Positions 6,507-6,676 of a stretch of DNA of 6,676 bases are shown in pieces. The first letter of the stretch is position 1. Every line of letters starts with the position of its first letter. The stretch is from an uncultured Planctomycetaceae bacterium (GTDB taxonomy: Bacteria; Planctomycetota; Planctomycetia; Pirellulales; Pirellulaceae). Below the pieces are notes generated by a model. The model saw only the letters and a list, made by a program, of their open reading frames with translations, searched no databases and was not told the DNA's origin. The stretch spans positions 1-6,676 of the forward strand of contig CAIXSC010000374.1 in NCBI GenBank assembly GCA_903921945.1, read 5' to 3'. A program made the translations under genes and the position numbers.

Positions 6507-6536
6507 GCCCGAAACAAAACCCGAAAAGGTTTGGGC
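6507..6536 (-). terminator. Terminator-like hairpin for leftward transcription
   Basis: On the minus strand GCCCAAAC pairs with GTTT-C-GGGC (one bulged base), with a 13-base loop, and is followed by the T-rich TTGTTTGT. On the plus strand the arms are GCCC (6507-6510) plus AAAC (6512-6515) and GTTT (6529-6532) plus GGGC (6533-6536). It could end a leftward transcript entering from beyond the right edge. The bulge and long loop make it a moderate candidate. Confidence 0.35.
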
Positions 6537-6552
6537 CACGGCGAAGACGCTG
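6535..6552. repeat. 18-bp direct repeat, left copy
   Basis: GCCACGGCGAAGACGCTG is repeated exactly at 6659-6676, 124 bp away. The core CGAAGACGC occurs a third time at 6632-6640. The first two bases overlap the terminator-like hairpin at 6507-6536. Confidence 0.75.
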
Positions 6553-6583
6553 GCTGGGTTGGAAGCGGGATTCGCTACGGCGG

Positions 6584-6626
6584 CGCCGAGCGGTGTGGTG
6601 GCCCGGACGTCGCCTGCGGCTCGGCG
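6584..6626. repeat. 8-bp inverted repeat, REP-like palindromic element
   Basis: CGCCGAGC (6584-6591) and GCTCGGCG (6619-6626) are perfect complements around a 27-base GC-rich loop containing GGACGTC. The look is that of a dispersed intergenic palindrome of the kind common in large bacterial genomes, but copy number cannot be judged from one window. It sits between the two copies of an 18-bp direct repeat. Confidence 0.5.
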
Positions 6627-6658
6627 GTAAACGAAGACGCGGGATTCTTTCGTTTATC

Positions 6659-6676
6659 GCCACGGCGAAGACGCTG
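6659..6676. repeat. 18-bp direct repeat, right copy, cut by the window edge
   Basis: This is an exact copy of 6535-6552. The match runs to the last base of the window, so its true length is unknown and it may extend further right. Confidence 0.75.

Larger units (their letters stand above)
6030..6676. other. Non-coding region downstream of the amine oxidase gene
   Basis: I see no convincing gene in these 647 bases. The longest frame is on the minus strand (5944-6315, 123 codons); it overlaps the amine oxidase end, has no ribosome binding site and matches no family I recognise. A plus-strand frame ending at 6192 and a minus-strand frame at 6364-6663 are similarly weak and arginine-rich. The region instead contains inverted and direct repeats, described separately, and may be a site of dispersed intergenic elements. 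Confidence 0.55.

Overview
The window carries two complete protein-coding genes in divergent orientation, flanked by non-coding DNA rich in repeats. GC content is high, there is no convincing Shine-Dalgarno site for one of the two genes, and the repair polymerase has a long low-complexity N-terminal extension. Together with the style of the intergenic palindromic repeats, this suggests a planctomycete-like bacterium (Pirellulales or a relative). That is an inference from general character, not from a marker gene.

Layout. Positions 1-317 hold no supportable gene. They contain two arrays of short direct repeats: 11-bp units at 57-122 and 13-bp units at 243-328. The 13-bp array runs into the 3' end of the next gene and supplies its stop codon. 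Positions 318-3830 (minus strand) encode a full-length DNA polymerase I (polA) of 1170 residues. Its 5'-nuclease, 3'-5' proofreading exonuclease and polymerase active sites all look intact. About 258 residues precede the nuclease domain: a basic stretch, a QRSLF peptide resembling a sliding-clamp-binding motif, and a long Ala/Pro/Ser/Asp/Thr hexapeptide-repeat linker. Positions 3831-4031 are the divergent intergenic region, with a sigma70-like promoter and a Shine-Dalgarno site for the rightward gene. Positions 4032-6029 (plus strand) encode a copper- and topaquinone-dependent primary amine oxidase of 665 residues with all cofactor and metal ligands present. Positions 6030-6676 contain no convincing gene. 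They hold several inverted repeats, a hairpin pair sharing one arm, a minus-strand terminator-like hairpin and an 18-bp direct repeat around a palindrome.

The two genes have no evident metabolic link. PolA acts in DNA repair and Okazaki-fragment processing; the amine oxidase deaminates primary amines to aldehydes with release of ammonia and hydrogen peroxide. They share only an upstream region. The most interesting signal is the PolA N-terminal extension: a possible clamp-binding peptide on a roughly 200-residue repetitive, probably disordered tether, in a gene that also has simple repeats at both ends. I did not find a clear new multi-gene system.
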